A stretch of 64,000 nucleotides of DNA from positions 380,548 to 444,547 of the forward strand of contig NZ_JAKLTD010000002.1 of the NCBI RefSeq assembly GCF_022014235.1, read 5' to 3'. Positions 37,023 through 46,653 of the stretch are shown piece by piece. Origin of the DNA: Methanothermobacter sp. K4 (lineage in GTDB: Archaea; Methanobacteriota; Methanobacteria; Methanobacteriales; Methanothermobacteraceae). The position numbers and the translations under genes were made by a program. The notes under the pieces are model-generated. The model made no database searches, was not told where the DNA came from, and saw nothing but the letters and a program-made list of their open reading frames with translations. How positions within the stretch are numbered: the stretch's first letter is position 1; each line of letters starts with the position of its first letter.

Positions 37023-37898
37023 TTATCGGTTTCTCTTCAGTGTCACAGAGCCTATGAATTTTGTGGTGGGTATCCGTGGGAGTGATGATGCGGCCACATA
37101 TTTTCCAAGGAATATTATGTTATCTGGCCTTCCCCGGTTTCTTCCAATGAGCCTCCCTCCATCGAAGGTTGCGTGCACCCTCAGAAGTGTGGAGTTCTCA
37201 AGACTCATGGACTCGTAGAGGAGTATGTTTCGCCTGTTATAGCCCCAGCGGTCTGTTCCGGCAGCATAAACCGCTGCCTTAAGGGGATTTTGACTCCAGC
37301 GAGAATAGTAGCCTCTCCTGTAATAGGATGGACTGTTGGGTACACTTATGTACTCCCCATTCCTCAGCCTGAATAATGAGAGCCTTGAGTAGCCCCCTCT
37401 GTAAATCGAAACACCTGCCTGACCACCCGGGCCCCTTATAACGAAGTGGCCGAGACCAAGTTTCCTCACGAGGCTGTGGGCCCTCCTCATATCATAGGAT
37501 GTCACGTTGCCGCGCCGGATGATATCTCCTCCTATGGACTCAAGGGCCCGGTTTATCCACACTATATCGGGTCCGCCCGCCCCCATCATCCAGCCACCCT
37601 CTGAGATTATGGTGTGAAAGAAGTATCCATTGACGGTCTTGTATTCCTTCAGGGTTTCCCTGCCATTCCAGACCGTCTTCTGAATCCTTAGGGTCGCGGC
37701 ATAGGTGGAATCCCGCCTGTAGGCAAAGACCGCATCACTCTCATTAACATTAACCACCACCGAGCAGCATTCAGAGTCAACCTCATGATGATGCTGGCCG
37801 GATGACCCCCAGCTCTCATTTGCAGCTGTAGCTGATGCTGCACCCATGAAAATCGCGATCACAAAAAATGTAGCAAAAAAATGTGCCTCAACAATCAC
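37023..37898 (-). CDS. Secreted protein, unknown function
   Basis: A 291-residue exported protein. The signal sequence is residues 5-26 (FFATFFVIAIFMGAASATA), with cleavage near AANES. The mature part begins with a His-rich stretch (GQHHHEVDSECCS) that could bind metal, then carries many Tyr, Arg and Gly residues (GGYSRLSLFRLRNGEY, RRGYYSRWSQNP) and several Asn-X-Ser/Thr sites, typical of extracellular archaeal proteins. It ends in basic LKRNR with no anchor. I do not recognise a domain. It is divergent from pheT and converges on the small membrane protein. Confidence 0.7.
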   Translation of the reverse strand: MIVEAHFFATFFVIAIFMGAASATAANESWGSSGQHHHEVDSECCSVVVNVNESDAVFAYRRDSTYAATLRIQKTVWNGRETLKEYKTVNGYFFHTIISEGGWMMGAGGPDIVWINRALESIGGDIIRRGNVTSYDMRRAHSLVRKLGLGHFVIRGPGGQAGVSIYRGGYSRLSLFRLRNGEYISVPNSPSYYRRGYYSRWSQNPLKAAVYAAGTDRWGYNRRNILLYESMSLENSTLLRVHATFDGGRLIGRNRGRPDNIIFLGKYVAASSLPRIPTTKFIGSVTLKRNR

Positions 37899-38018
37899 AC
37901 CCCCCTTTTCTATATACTCTGTTTCCTGGACTATATTAATGTTGAGATGAGGGGCGGGTTAATTATTTATTGGATACCCATGATAATTTGAACCATCATC
38001 TTTACCGGAGAGATCACC

Positions 38019-39674
38019 ATGCCTGTTATAACGTTGGATTACAATGACCTGAAGGAACTGGGCATTGACATTGATAAAGAGAGACTCATTGAAGTTCTGC
38101 CGATGATGGGGAGTGACATTGAGGACTTTGACGATGAAGGTATTAAGGTTGAATTCTTCCCCAACCGCCCTGACCTCCTCTCAGTTGAGGGTGTTGCAAG
38201 GAGTCTCAGGGGATTTCTGGGCATTGAAACAGGCATGCCCCGCTATGATGTTCTTGAATCCGGCATTGAGGTTACCGTTGATGAGTCTGTCCTCAGTGTG
38301 AGGCCCCACCTTGGAATGGCTGTCATTGAAAATGTTAGATTCACAGATAAGAAGCTTAAACAGGTAATGGAGTTCCAGGAGGACCTCCACTGGGTTATAG
38401 GGCGTGACCGGAGGAAGGTGGCCATTGGTATACATGACCTTGACCGTGTTGAGCCGCCCTTCATCTACAGGGGAGTTGAACCTGACGGTGTCACCTTCAC
38501 CCCCCTTGAGAGTGTATGTGAAATGACACCCAGGGAGATACTGGAGGAGCACCCCAAGGGTGTGGCCTATGCACATCTCCTTAGGGACCGTGAAAGGTAT
38601 CCCCTCATAACCGATAAGAATGGAGATGTACTCTCCCTCCCCCCCATAATAAACGGGGAACTCACCAAGTTAACCCCAGAGACAGAGAGGATACTCGTTG
38701 ATGTTACAGGCACCGATGAGAGGGCAGTTAACCAGGCCCTGAACATCATATGCACATCATTCGCAGAGTCAGGTGGTGTCATAAGGTCAGTAACGGTGAA
38801 GCGCCCTGAATCTGAGTTAAGGCTCCCTGACCTCACACCAAAGGAGATGAGTGTCTCTGCATCAACAGCTTCACGCATAACAGGCATTGAACTTGACGCT
38901 GCTGAGATTACAGGGCTCCTCATGAAGGCCCGTATGGATGCATCCATCGTCTCCCCTGATGAGGTCCTTGCGGTTATCCCTGCCTACAGGGTGGACATCC
39001 TCCACGAGGTTGACCTTGTGGAGAACATAGCAACCCAGTACTGCATAGGGAGGATTGAACCCATTATCCCTGAAGTTGCAACCATTGCAGAGGAGGATAA
39101 CTGGAACAGGGCCGATAAATTCGTAAGGGAGGTTATGGTGGGTCTGGGCTTCCAGGAGGTGATGAGCCTCATGCTGACGAGTGAGGAGAGCCACTACCAG
39201 AGGATGAGGCTCGAGGAGGATGAGAGGGTGCAGGTTGCCCAGTCGATTTCACAGGATCGGACCATGATCCGCAAGAGCCTCCTGAATGGTCTCCTTGAAT
39301 TCCTTGAGGATAACAGGCATGAGGACCTCCCCCAGAGAATATTCGAGGTTGGGGATGTTGTATACATTGACCCTGAAGCCGAGACACGTACACGTACCGT
39401 GAAGAAGCTTGCATGTGCAGTTACCCATTCAAGCGCGGGTTTCACCGAGATCAAGTCAATTGCGGCTGCAGTGGTTGAGAACCTTGGATATGATTTCAGA
39501 GTGGAACCCCTCGACCACCCATCATTCATAAGGGGAAGGTGTGCGTCCATTGAATCTGAGGGTGACTCATCAGAAATAAGGGGGTTCTTCGGTGAGGTTC
39601 ACCCTGAGGTTGTGACAAACTTCAACCTCGAGTACCCTGTCATTGCACTTGAAATTGAATTTGAGGAGAAGTGA
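38019..39674 (+). CDS. pheT: Phenylalanyl-tRNA synthetase, beta subunit
   Basis: Partner of PheS in charging tRNA-Phe. This archaeal/eukaryotic-type beta subunit is short (551 residues). It has the B1-like start ([16 protein letters not shown]), the B3/B4 editing region ([21 protein letters not shown]), the B5 domain with the Mg-binding acidic motif ([21 protein letters not shown]), and the class II-like B6/B7 core ([10 protein letters not shown]...RIFEVGDVV). The bacterial tRNA-binding and anticodon domains are absent, as is normal here. SD GGAGAGAT precedes the ATG. It is unlinked to pheS (about 28 kb away, opposite strand). Confidence 0.96.
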   Translation: MPVITLDYNDLKELGIDIDKERLIEVLPMMGSDIEDFDDEGIKVEFFPNRPDLLSVEGVARSLRGFLGIETGMPRYDVLESGIEVTVDESVLSVRPHLGMAVIENVRFTDKKLKQVMEFQEDLHWVIGRDRRKVAIGIHDLDRVEPPFIYRGVEPDGVTFTPLESVCEMTPREILEEHPKGVAYAHLLRDRERYPLITDKNGDVLSLPPIINGELTKLTPETERILVDVTGTDERAVNQALNIICTSFAESGGVIRSVTVKRPESELRLPDLTPKEMSVSASTASRITGIELDAAEITGLLMKARMDASIVSPDEVLAVIPAYRVDILHEVDLVENIATQYCIGRIEPIIPEVATIAEEDNWNRADKFVREVMVGLGFQEVMSLMLTSEESHYQRMRLEEDERVQVAQSISQDRTMIRKSLLNGLLEFLEDNRHEDLPQRIFEVGDVVYIDPEAETRTRTVKKLACAVTHSSAGFTEIKSIAAAVVENLGYDFRVEPLDHPSFIRGRCASIESEGDSSEIRGFFGEVHPEVVTNFNLEYPVIALEIEFEEK

Positions 39675-39785
39675 ATATCAACCCAAACCTAATCCCAAAT
39701 CGTATTGGGTTCTGTGATTCTCCAGAAAAATAAATAACCGGGTTAAGGGTTTACACAGAAAACCCTGACCCCCAATAACCGACCT

Positions 39786-40199
39786 TCAAGGCTTACCAGC
39801 AACCGAAACCCTGACCCTCCTGTTTCTTGGACCGTCGAGTTCAGCGAAGAATATGCTCTGCCATGTACCAAGGTCCATCTTCCCATTTACCACTGGAATC
39901 GTCTGGCTCCCGCCAAGGAGCACGGCCCTCAGGTGGGAATCAGCATTGTTATCTATTACATTATGGCCATATGACCCCCCTGAAGGCACCATACCTGTGA
40001 GCATTGACTCTATGTCCCCCAGGAGCCGCGTCTCATTTTCATTTATGAATATCGCTGATGTGGAATGCCTTGAGAAGATGTTCAGTATCCCCTCCCTTAT
40101 TCCGGATGACTCGAGGACCCCTGAAACCATGGAGGTTATATCAATGAGTTCAACCCGCATGGAGGTTCGAAGTGGAATCTCCTCTGTATAGAATTCCAT
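39786..40199 (-). CDS. YjbQ/UPF0047-family protein
   Basis: A 137-residue protein of the YjbQ family, a small trimeric beta fold. The family signature covers FSRHSTSAIFINENE (about 43-57), HNVIDNNADSHLRAVLLGGSQTIPV (about 80-104) and GTWQSIFFAELDGPRNRRV near the end. Bacterial YjbQ shows weak thiamine-phosphate synthase activity, but the natural role is unsettled. SD GGTGTT lies upstream of the ATG. It comes last in the minus-strand C1 gene run, 78 bases below the DUF362 gene, so co-transcription is possible but less certain than for the others. Confidence 0.9.
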   Translation of the reverse strand: MEFYTEEIPLRTSMRVELIDITSMVSGVLESSGIREGILNIFSRHSTSAIFINENETRLLGDIESMLTGMVPSGGSYGHNVIDNNADSHLRAVLLGGSQTIPVVNGKMDLGTWQSIFFAELDGPRNRRVRVSVAGKP

Positions 40200-40277
40200 G
40201 GGAACACCGGTTTTAGTTATGGCCTTATATCAATAAAAGTTTTGGTGTGCGCCTCACAGTCAACCTTCAGAGAAAAA

Positions 40278-41408
40278 CTATTTGAGCACGCCTGAGAACA
40301 GACTGGTAAGCCTGTAGAGGAGGCTTTTATCCTGGTAGAAAGCCCTGTGTGGGCATACCTCCATGCAGCAGAGGCAGTTGATGCAGCTGGAGTGGTCAAA
40401 CTCTGGTACCAGCGCCCCAGACTTGAGGGCATCGGCAGGGCAGCTCTCAACACATACATTACAGTTCCTGCACCTTTCAGGGTCTATGGCTGGCCTTGAC
40501 CACCAGAGTTTCATGAGCGCACGTGCAAGGCCCGATGGGAGCAGATCAAGGGTGTAGTATATGTTGGAGGGCCATCTGAAGTCATCCACCGCTTCAGCCT
40601 CGAATCCCAGAATCTCTATATCTGAAGGGTCAGGAGCAAGGTTACTCCTCCGTGCAGCTTCATTCACAGGTACCCTGAAGGGGTCCATTCCCAGGAGCAG
40701 GGGTATGTAAATGTCAAGTGCCAGCGCATCCTCTGATGCCAGAAGAAGCCCGAGGTGTCTTGGATCCCCTCCTGAGGGACCATTGCCATCCATCCCCACC
40801 ACCCCATCAACGAGGGTGAGTGCAGGATTCGTAAGCAGGTAGATCTCAAGGAGCTTCTCAGCAAATTCAGATGGCCCCGGGTGTTCCCTGTGATAATCCG
40901 CCTTCCTGAAGCCAGGTACAGCACCATACATGTTCTTGACAGCACAGGTGAATATGGTCATGGAGTGGGTCTTGAGCTTGGGGAGGTTGATAACGGCGTC
41001 GCTATCCACAACCGGCCTTGAGATGGGATAGCCCTCCCTTCCCATTATGTATGACCCAGATGCCTCGAAGTTTATGAGTTCAATATCAAGCCTCTCTGCC
41101 ACGTCAAGTATCCCTGTGGCCCTCCAGAAGCTTTCTATATTCCTGAAGGATCCGCCTGGACTGTCCCCAACTCTTACATCAGCCCCAATGTCTATGAATA
41201 GCTCTGCAACCGCCTCGATAACCACAGGATTTGTTGTGACGTGTCTCTCAGGAGGGGCTGCCATGAGCATGTTGGGTTTCAGAAGGACCCTGTCACCGGG
41301 TGATGCGAATTTTTTAACACCCCCAAGGTGATCCAGGCACTCTCCAACACCATCCCTGACCTCCTCAGGGTCATAGGACTGGCAATGAGTTACTGATACT
41401 GATGGCAT
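40278..41408 (-). CDS. DUF362 protein with C-terminal 2[4Fe-4S] domain
   Basis: A 376-residue iron-sulfur protein. The DUF362 domain (about 1-290) includes RVLLKPNMLMAAPPERHVTTNP, GDSPGGSFRN, and INLPKLKTHSMTIFTCAVKNMYG. The C-terminal ferredoxin part has CRNCNVCVESCPADAL and CINCLCCMEVCPHRAF. In other archaea DUF362 proteins are suspected electron carriers or cofactor-related enzymes; no reaction is established. The ATG at 41408 is chosen over an upstream TTG at 41423 because GGAG lies at a suitable distance. It begins 33 bases after mch, so it may be read with the C1 genes. Confidence 0.87.
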   Translation of the reverse strand: MPSVSVTHCQSYDPEEVRDGVGECLDHLGGVKKFASPGDRVLLKPNMLMAAPPERHVTTNPVVIEAVAELFIDIGADVRVGDSPGGSFRNIESFWRATGILDVAERLDIELINFEASGSYIMGREGYPISRPVVDSDAVINLPKLKTHSMTIFTCAVKNMYGAVPGFRKADYHREHPGPSEFAEKLLEIYLLTNPALTLVDGVVGMDGNGPSGGDPRHLGLLLASEDALALDIYIPLLLGMDPFRVPVNEAARRSNLAPDPSDIEILGFEAEAVDDFRWPSNIYYTLDLLPSGLARALMKLWWSRPAIDPERCRNCNVCVESCPADALKSGALVPEFDHSSCINCLCCMEVCPHRAFYQDKSLLYRLTSLFSGVLK

Positions 41409-41440
41409 GAACTGCTGCTCCAAAAAAAGTTAAAAAGAAA

Positions 41441-42403
41441 TTAAAGTCCAAAGGACTTCATCAGGAGTTCTTCATTGACAAATCCTGCCCTGAAGACCTC
41501 ACCTGTTCTGAGGTCATTTATCACGACCTCTGCTGGTGCGAACATTCCCTTGTCTATCTTGTAGAAGTCGTAGTCCGCCTCCTTGAATACGTCGTAGAAG
41601 GGTTTACCGTAGCCCTCAGAGGCTGATGATGGCAGGTTCTCTGCAAGGGATTTTATGTCATCGCCTTCCTCTGATTCTATGTAGTAGTAGGTTCTGCCTC
41701 CAAAGAGGACGGCGTCATTGGTTTTACCCATTGCCTTCAGACTGTCAGGGTCCACGGGGGCTATTGGGGCGATACCCGCGGCGTACTTGACCTTTTTAAC
41801 ATCAAAGTGGAGAGCCTCAAGCATCTTGTAGGTACCGTTTTCCACCACACGGCCTGAGATCTGTATTGAACCCACAAGGGATGATGTTGGGGCCACGAGT
41901 ACGTAAACATTCTCCGGTGAAACATCACAGTCCTCTGCAATCCTGTCTGTTACGTCCTCCCCTGGCAGTTTATCTGCTTCAAGGGTGAGCACTGCAATGT
42001 CAGCATCGTCCTGGTAGTCTATCTCCTCATAGGTCTCTGCCGGTTTAAGTGCAAGGGCCCTTGCAGGTCCTGAACCAAGGGCAAAGAAGTCGCCCACACT
42101 GACTGACCAGCCAGCCTTCTGGGCACCCAGTGTTGAGATGGCAGGGAAGTCTGTCTTTATCTTGACTGATGGTAGGGCGAACCTCTCTGATAGGTCACCG
42201 GGTATTGATATGCCCACATCTGCAAGGCCTCCAAGGCACACAGCGGTGTAGAGTTCACCGGCCTTTATGCTGCCGTCAACGTTAACACCACAGTCTATGA
42301 CTGTTGAACCATTTTCAAGTTTATCAACGCTTATTTTAAGGTCATCTGAGCCTTCGATCATCCGGTCAACTATTTTTTTTGCCTCAATGTTTACACTAAC
42401 CAT
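41441..42403 (-). CDS. mch: Methenyltetrahydromethanopterin cyclohydrolase
   Basis: Converts formyl-H4MPT to methenyl-H4MPT in the CO2-to-methane pathway; a soluble cytoplasmic enzyme. The protein starts MVSVNIEAKKIVDRMIEG and continues with TAVCLGGLADVGIS, LGAQKAGWSV and YVLVAPTSSLVGSIQISGRVVE, all typical of Mch. The 320-residue length matches the characterised family. I use the ATG at 42403 because GAGGTGAT lies five bases upstream; the TTG at 42409 would be too close to it. It overlaps the end of thyA by eight bases. High expression is expected, though no strong promoter of its own is visible. Confidence 0.97.
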   Translation of the reverse strand: MVSVNIEAKKIVDRMIEGSDDLKISVDKLENGSTVIDCGVNVDGSIKAGELYTAVCLGGLADVGISIPGDLSERFALPSVKIKTDFPAISTLGAQKAGWSVSVGDFFALGSGPARALALKPAETYEEIDYQDDADIAVLTLEADKLPGEDVTDRIAEDCDVSPENVYVLVAPTSSLVGSIQISGRVVENGTYKMLEALHFDVKKVKYAAGIAPIAPVDPDSLKAMGKTNDAVLFGGRTYYYIESEEGDDIKSLAENLPSSASEGYGKPFYDVFKEADYDFYKIDKGMFAPAEVVINDLRTGEVFRAGFVNEELLMKSFGL

Positions 42404-43067
42404 TTTCAATCACCTCTTTTGCTTCTTTGAAGTTAACCTCATATATATGAGCGCTAATGGAGTGGATGGTTATATGCCCCACCTCAACCCCCACCTCTGA
42501 TGCGACGTGATCTGCAAGGTAGGCGAGGCCAACGGCGTTGGGGAACCATGCCCCGTAGATGTCGTGGCTGCGCCAGAGTGCAGTGGTGAAGAGCCTCCCA
42601 TCCCTCACCTTGAAGTCCACGAGGATCATGCATGGAACCTCATCACTTTCAGTATCTATTTTAGGGTCCCAAGTGACCATGGTAGCCCTCCTGGACTCTT
42701 TACAGTTTTTCAGTCTCTCTATCGCCCTATCCACCTGGTCCACACCGAAGTGTGCCCTGAGACGGTTCCCATAGGTGTATACGAATCCCTTCCTGTCATC
42801 TGAGAGGAACTGTTCTGAGTACTTCTCAAGTTTCTCTCCACTCCAGAAGTACCCCTCAGGGACCCTTATATTGATGAGTGATCTGGCCGGGAGGTGGTAG
42901 AAGTCTTCTGACCTGCCGAGGGGGTTTTTTATTGTCACAACCGTGTTCATGACCTCCCTTGTGAGGGACCCCCTTTCATCCCTTATCTCTCTCCCATCAC
43001 TCATTATCTTCCTAACCAGTTTAATCCAGCCCTCCGCAATTTCCTCGACGCTTATCTCATAGGCCAT
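42396..43067 (-). CDS. thyA: Thymidylate synthase, methanogen type
   Basis: Methylates dUMP to dTMP. The 223-residue archaeal form is much shorter than bacterial ThyA and has little overall similarity, but keeps the nucleophile Cys in DEVPCMILVDFKV and the dUMP-binding RSHDIYGAWFPNAVG. The carbon donor in methanogens is thought to be a methylene-pterin rather than folate, consistent with its place between mesA and mch. SD GGGGGTT lies before the ATG at 43067. The 3' end overlaps mch by eight bases. Confidence 0.94.
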   Translation of the reverse strand: MAYEISVEEIAEGWIKLVRKIMSDGREIRDERGSLTREVMNTVVTIKNPLGRSEDFYHLPARSLINIRVPEGYFWSGEKLEKYSEQFLSDDRKGFVYTYGNRLRAHFGVDQVDRAIERLKNCKESRRATMVTWDPKIDTESDEVPCMILVDFKVRDGRLFTTALWRSHDIYGAWFPNAVGLAYLADHVASEVGVEVGHITIHSISAHIYEVNFKEAKEVIENG

Positions 43068-43078
43068 CTTTGAACCCC

Positions 43079-44008
43079 CTAAAACTCTGATGCAGCCTTC
43101 ACCATGTTCTTTAGTTTGGCAAATGCCACCTTCCTGGGAAGTTTTCTCATTCCACAGTCAGGGTCTATGTATAGGTTATCCTCCCCGGCTATATCAGATC
43201 CCCTTTTAATAAGGTCTTTTATATCATCTGTGGACTCAACGGCCTCCGTTGATGTGTCAACGCAGCCGAATCCCAGTTTTTTATCGCCCCTCCATTTCTC
43301 TGCCAGCACTTCAAGGTTTGATGGTCTTCCTGCAAATTCAAGGTCCAGCATATCAACTGGGAATGTGAGGAGTTCCCCAATAACCCCGCTTATGTCACCG
43401 CATACATGGAGGGAGACATCAACATCAAGGTCTCCTGAAATGCGTTTAACAGCCATTCTTGCTATCCTCATATCCACCATGCCAGTTGAGAGGAATGGTT
43501 CATCTATCTGTATCATGACCGCCCCTGCATCCTGGAGGTGTTCGGCCTCAACCTTAAGGGCATCTGCCATATCCATAATTGCCCTATCCCTCTTCTGGGG
43601 GCTGTAGAATCCCTCTATCCTTGAGGCGTGCACCATGGTGGATGGTCCTGTGATTATGCCCTTAACACCCTTTGATTCATCATCTGTAAGTTTTCTGAGG
43701 ATGCCAATTGCATATATCAGATCATCTGATCCTATGGAGCCTGCAGGGGGTGTTATCCTTGAAAATATGGTTGATACCCTATCCTTTACCATCATGCCGC
43801 CCATTGCCTCTGCAAAGTGGCCCACCATGTCACCCCTCACCTGTCCATCTGAGATGATGTCAACACCTGCCCTTACCTGGTCCCTCACTGCAGTCTCTAT
43901 GGCGGGTCTGCAGGCATCATAGGATCCTATAAAACTTGAAATTCGCTCCCTTAATGTTTCAGGTCCCCTGGGGGTTGCAGGGTAGCTTCCAACCACCGTT
44001 GTGATCAC
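43079..44008 (-). CDS. mesA: Core methionine synthase MesA (MetE C-terminal homologue)
   Basis: A cobalamin-dependent relative of the C-terminal half of MetE that methylates homocysteine. The related Methanothermobacter enzyme uses methylcobalamin in vitro, and the natural donor is probably a corrinoid protein. The 309-residue TIM barrel has TTVVGSYPATPRG, the zinc-site region VSLHVCGDISGV with its His and Cys, and GFGCVDTSTEAVES and YIDPDCGMRKLP with the final Cys ligand. The start is GTG at 44008; GGTGAT lies just upstream and overlaps the DUF1894 stop. It lies between the DUF1894/DUF1890 pair and thyA-mch. Confidence 0.92.
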   Translation of the reverse strand: MITTVVGSYPATPRGPETLRERISSFIGSYDACRPAIETAVRDQVRAGVDIISDGQVRGDMVGHFAEAMGGMMVKDRVSTIFSRITPPAGSIGSDDLIYAIGILRKLTDDESKGVKGIITGPSTMVHASRIEGFYSPQKRDRAIMDMADALKVEAEHLQDAGAVMIQIDEPFLSTGMVDMRIARMAVKRISGDLDVDVSLHVCGDISGVIGELLTFPVDMLDLEFAGRPSNLEVLAEKWRGDKKLGFGCVDTSTEAVESTDDIKDLIKRGSDIAGEDNLYIDPDCGMRKLPRKVAFAKLKNMVKAASEF

Positions 44009-44018
44009 TCTATCACCG

Positions 44019-44327
44019 TCAGTGCTCTGCAACTTCAATTATTCTCTCTATTTCATCCTCATCGACGGGTATCTCTATGACAGCTGTTCCATAGCAGGGC
44101 TTTGTGTAGGGTATCATCACGGTTGAGCGTTCCTCATCTATGCCCACCGGTACCGGGGGTATGCCTATTATCCTTGCGCCCAGTATCTTCTCACCGGGTC
44201 TTATATGGACGACCCTCTTTGCCTTTTTCTCAATGAAGGCTGCGCATTCCCTGAACCCTGAACGGGTCATGTGGATTTCATAGTCATCTGACTGCTGCAG
44301 GTAGGTCTCTATGCAGAATGACATCAT
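44019..44327 (-). CDS. DUF1894 methanogen protein
   Basis: A 102-residue protein of a family found in methanogens. It has Cys5 near the start (MMSFCIETY), a conserved IHMTRSGFRECAAFIEKKAKRV region, and a beta-rich end (ERSTVMIPYTKPCYGTAVIEIP). No catalytic motif is known. Its ATG overlaps the stop of the DUF1890 gene (ATGA), and its own stop is ten bases before mesA, so the three are translated together. This invariable-looking neighbourhood suggests a part in methyl transfer to homocysteine or in corrinoid handling, which is inference. Confidence 0.85.
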   Translation of the reverse strand: MMSFCIETYLQQSDDYEIHMTRSGFRECAAFIEKKAKRVVHIRPGEKILGARIIGIPPVPVGIDEERSTVMIPYTKPCYGTAVIEIPVDEDEIERIIEVAEH

Positions 44328-44779
44328 AGCTCCTCCAGGAATCTGTCTATCCTGACTCTCAGCGGGGCCGGGTTGTGGTGTGCTCTCGCGGCTATTATCT
44401 CGGCTTTTGTACCTTCCATCACAGTATCAACAAGTTCCTCAAGGGTTTCCGCATCCCTTTCAAATATAACCGCCAGTGTTTCTGTATTAAGTATTCCTGC
44501 AAAGGTTGCAAGGTATGCAGCGGCGGCATCATTGGGTACAAAGCCTGCAAGGAATTCGTAGTCCCCCTCAGAGAGTTCATTGAGGCAGGAGTCGAGGTCA
44601 GTGAGTTTACCAGTGTATACACCCTCCGGATCCGCAACCTCTACAAGCCTTATTGCAGCGGGATTTGCTGTTATGGTGACACTGAATCCCTTCTTCCTGA
44701 GTTTATGTGATGTGTAGATTGCCAGGGGAACCTGAACCGGTGACTCCGGGCATCCGAGTATCATCAAAGCCTTTTTCAT
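44324..44779 (-). CDS. DUF1890 methanogen protein
   Basis: A 151-residue alpha/beta protein with a Rossmann-like start (KKALMILGCPESPVQVPLAIYTSHKLRKKGF). It ends in a helical RARAHHNPAPLRVRIDRFLEEL-like region carrying paired His residues. A structure of the Methanothermobacter homologue (MTH777) exists from structural genomics, by my recollection, but gives no proven function. The CPESP motif near the N-terminus and the HH pair are candidate ligand sites. SD GGAGTG precedes the ATG. It starts the tight DUF1890-DUF1894-mesA-thyA-mch run, 24 bases after the membrane-protein gene. Confidence 0.87.
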   Translation of the reverse strand: MKKALMILGCPESPVQVPLAIYTSHKLRKKGFSVTITANPAAIRLVEVADPEGVYTGKLTDLDSCLNELSEGDYEFLAGFVPNDAAAAYLATFAGILNTETLAVIFERDAETLEELVDTVMEGTKAEIIAARAHHNPAPLRVRIDRFLEEL

Positions 44780-44802
44780 CTATACACTCCCTGAATACTG
44801 AA

Positions 44803-45879
44803 TTACTCCTTCACCCCGAATGAAGTGGCGAATATGAGTGAGCTGAGAAATATGAATGTCATGAGCGCTGTCCCGTTTATTGTCCTGTTTATTATGAAGA
44901 GTCCTATGAGGGCCTGGGACATGAAGGCTGCAAGTGCGCCTGTGAGGAGGACCTCCCTTCCAAGGTATGTTTTTGAGCCATTTTCCCTCATATCACGGTA
45001 CATGTAGAGCATCCTGAGGCCCATAATGATGATGCCCACACACCAGATTAAAAGGAAGACCATTGTAATGTAACCAAAGTCATATGCCCATCCAAATATT
45101 CCAGGCACCATGTAATCTATCACATCCTTCTTGTTGACCAGTATGCCATAGAAGACCGGGAATGGAAGACCAAAGAAGAGTATCAGCTGAAGTGGCAGTG
45201 AAATGTAGCCGTCTGCAAATCCACTTGATAGTTCACCCCAGTAGGATGACATGGGGTTATGTCCAAGAACTGCTGTGTTCTTTAGGACAAGTTTGAGGCT
45301 TGGAAGTGAAAAGGTCTCAAGCCTCTCTATACGGAGGAGGGGGCTTAAAACAGGCATCTGGAGTATCCTTGAAAGTAACTCCAAGCCCCCAAATCCTGCG
45401 ACCGCGATGAAAGCAAAGCCCAGAACCCTCTTAACTGTTATGATGGATTTCTGCCTCATGGACTTAGAGATTAGGAAGAAACCTATCAGCAGCCCCAGAA
45501 GCCACAGGAGAAGGAATGACCTGTGCATGAGACCCCCAAAAACAGTTATGCCCGCCATGAGGATATAAACGAATCCCCGGAGTCCCCCCACCTCAACCCC
45601 GGAGTCCTCCATGATTGCAAGGGCTGCAAGTGATGATATGGTAACAAGAAGTGCTATGGGGCCAAATGGGTGTGTGAATTCACTCTGCCCGAAGGACATG
45701 AAGAGCGCCACAACATCAAGGCCAAATATTATATTGAATCCTATCCCCAGCACCAGACAGAGAAAGAGTATCATGCTGAGGGAAAGGGGTGCCAGGTTCA
45801 GCAGGAATATCATGGCAACATACATGAGGATGCCGACCTCGACTATGAACTGAAGGTGATTCTGTGCTATGAGGGCCAA
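44803..45879 (-). CDS. Multi-pass membrane protein, unknown function
   Basis: A 358-residue membrane protein with about ten helices and short loops. One longer outside-like loop holds LLRIERLETFSLPSLKLVLKNTAVLGHNPMSSYWGE. This loop and the overall plan faintly recall O-antigen ligase or polymerase proteins, but no diagnostic motif is present, so I leave it unnamed. The start is TTG at 45879, set by GGAGG six bases upstream. It ends 24 bases before the DUF1890 gene and could be the first gene of the C1 transcript, though a separate function is equally likely. Confidence 0.72.
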   Translation of the reverse strand: MALIAQNHLQFIVEVGILMYVAMIFLLNLAPLSLSMILFLCLVLGIGFNIIFGLDVVALFMSFGQSEFTHPFGPIALLVTISSLAALAIMEDSGVEVGGLRGFVYILMAGITVFGGLMHRSFLLLWLLGLLIGFFLISKSMRQKSIITVKRVLGFAFIAVAGFGGLELLSRILQMPVLSPLLRIERLETFSLPSLKLVLKNTAVLGHNPMSSYWGELSSGFADGYISLPLQLILFFGLPFPVFYGILVNKKDVIDYMVPGIFGWAYDFGYITMVFLLIWCVGIIIMGLRMLYMYRDMRENGSKTYLGREVLLTGALAAFMSQALIGLFIINRTINGTALMTFIFLSSLIFATSFGVKE

Positions 45880-46008
45880 TTTAATCCTCCAGAAATTTAT
45901 CAGATTATCAGATACATCCTTATATTGGGGGTCATCTTAAAAAGTTTTTCCGGAGCCTGAACACCCTGTGGGGATAGCAGGGATGCATTTCCAGAGGGTC
46001 CTTTAGCG

Positions 46009-46494
46009 TCAGATGAGCCTTCTGAATACCACCATGTCCTCACCGGGACCATTGTAATCTGCCACCGCCTTCACAGGACCCGCATCAATGGTTTCGCCCT
46101 CCTCAACCGCCCTGAACCCATTTTTAAGGTAAAATCTTATCGCCCTCTGGTTCACTGGTTTTGTTATAAGGTATATCACATGAACCCCCTTCTGCCTCAC
46201 AGTTTCTGTGAAGACCTCAAGAAGCCGTGATGCCACGCCCCCTCCCCTGAGGTGTGGTGAGACACACAGAAGATGAATGTATGCCTCATGAGGATCGTCC
46301 TGGGATATGAATCCCAGAAGAAACCCAGTGATCCTTCCATCCTCCTCTGCAACAAAAGATGTGCTGCTGAAGAACCTTGTGAATATGTGGTATATGGAGT
46401 TCCTCTCTGTAACCATGGGTGGACATTTCAATGCCAGTTCTGCTATAGCAGTGAAATCCTCCTCCCTCACATTCCTTAAGATCAAGCAAACCAC
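46009..46494 (-). CDS. GNAT-family N-acetyltransferase
   Basis: A 161-residue acetyl-CoA-dependent N-acetyltransferase of the RimI/GNAT fold. The acetyl-CoA-binding motif A is LLCVSPHLRGGGVASRLLEVF (about 80-100), preceded by the strands VAEEDGRITGFLLGFI and followed by VNQRAIRFYLKNGFRAVEEG. The substrate could be a protein N-terminus, a small molecule or an antibiotic; nothing decides it. The start is GTG at 46494 or, better placed for the SD CCGGTGG, TTG at 46485. The neighbours are tRNA-Ala on one side and a membrane protein on the other, neither coupled. Confidence 0.85.
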   Translation of the reverse strand: MVCLILRNVREEDFTAIAELALKCPPMVTERNSIYHIFTRFFSSTSFVAEEDGRITGFLLGFISQDDPHEAYIHLLCVSPHLRGGGVASRLLEVFTETVRQKGVHVIYLITKPVNQRAIRFYLKNGFRAVEEGETIDAGPVKAVADYNGPGEDMVVFRRLI

Positions 46495-46538
46495 CGGATA
46501 ATATTATGAACGAACTGGAGAACGGTTAAAGGGTTAAG

Positions 46539-46546
46539 TTTAAATA
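46539..46546 (+). promoter_or_regulatory. TATA box of tRNA-Ala
   Basis: TTTAAATA in AGTTTAAATATGAA, about 28 bases before the mature tRNA 5' end. Confidence 0.55.
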
Positions 46547-46572
46547 TGAAAAGACTTAATGTATACTGTGTT

Positions 46573-46648
<76 letters not shown>

Positions 46649-46653
46649 CAATA

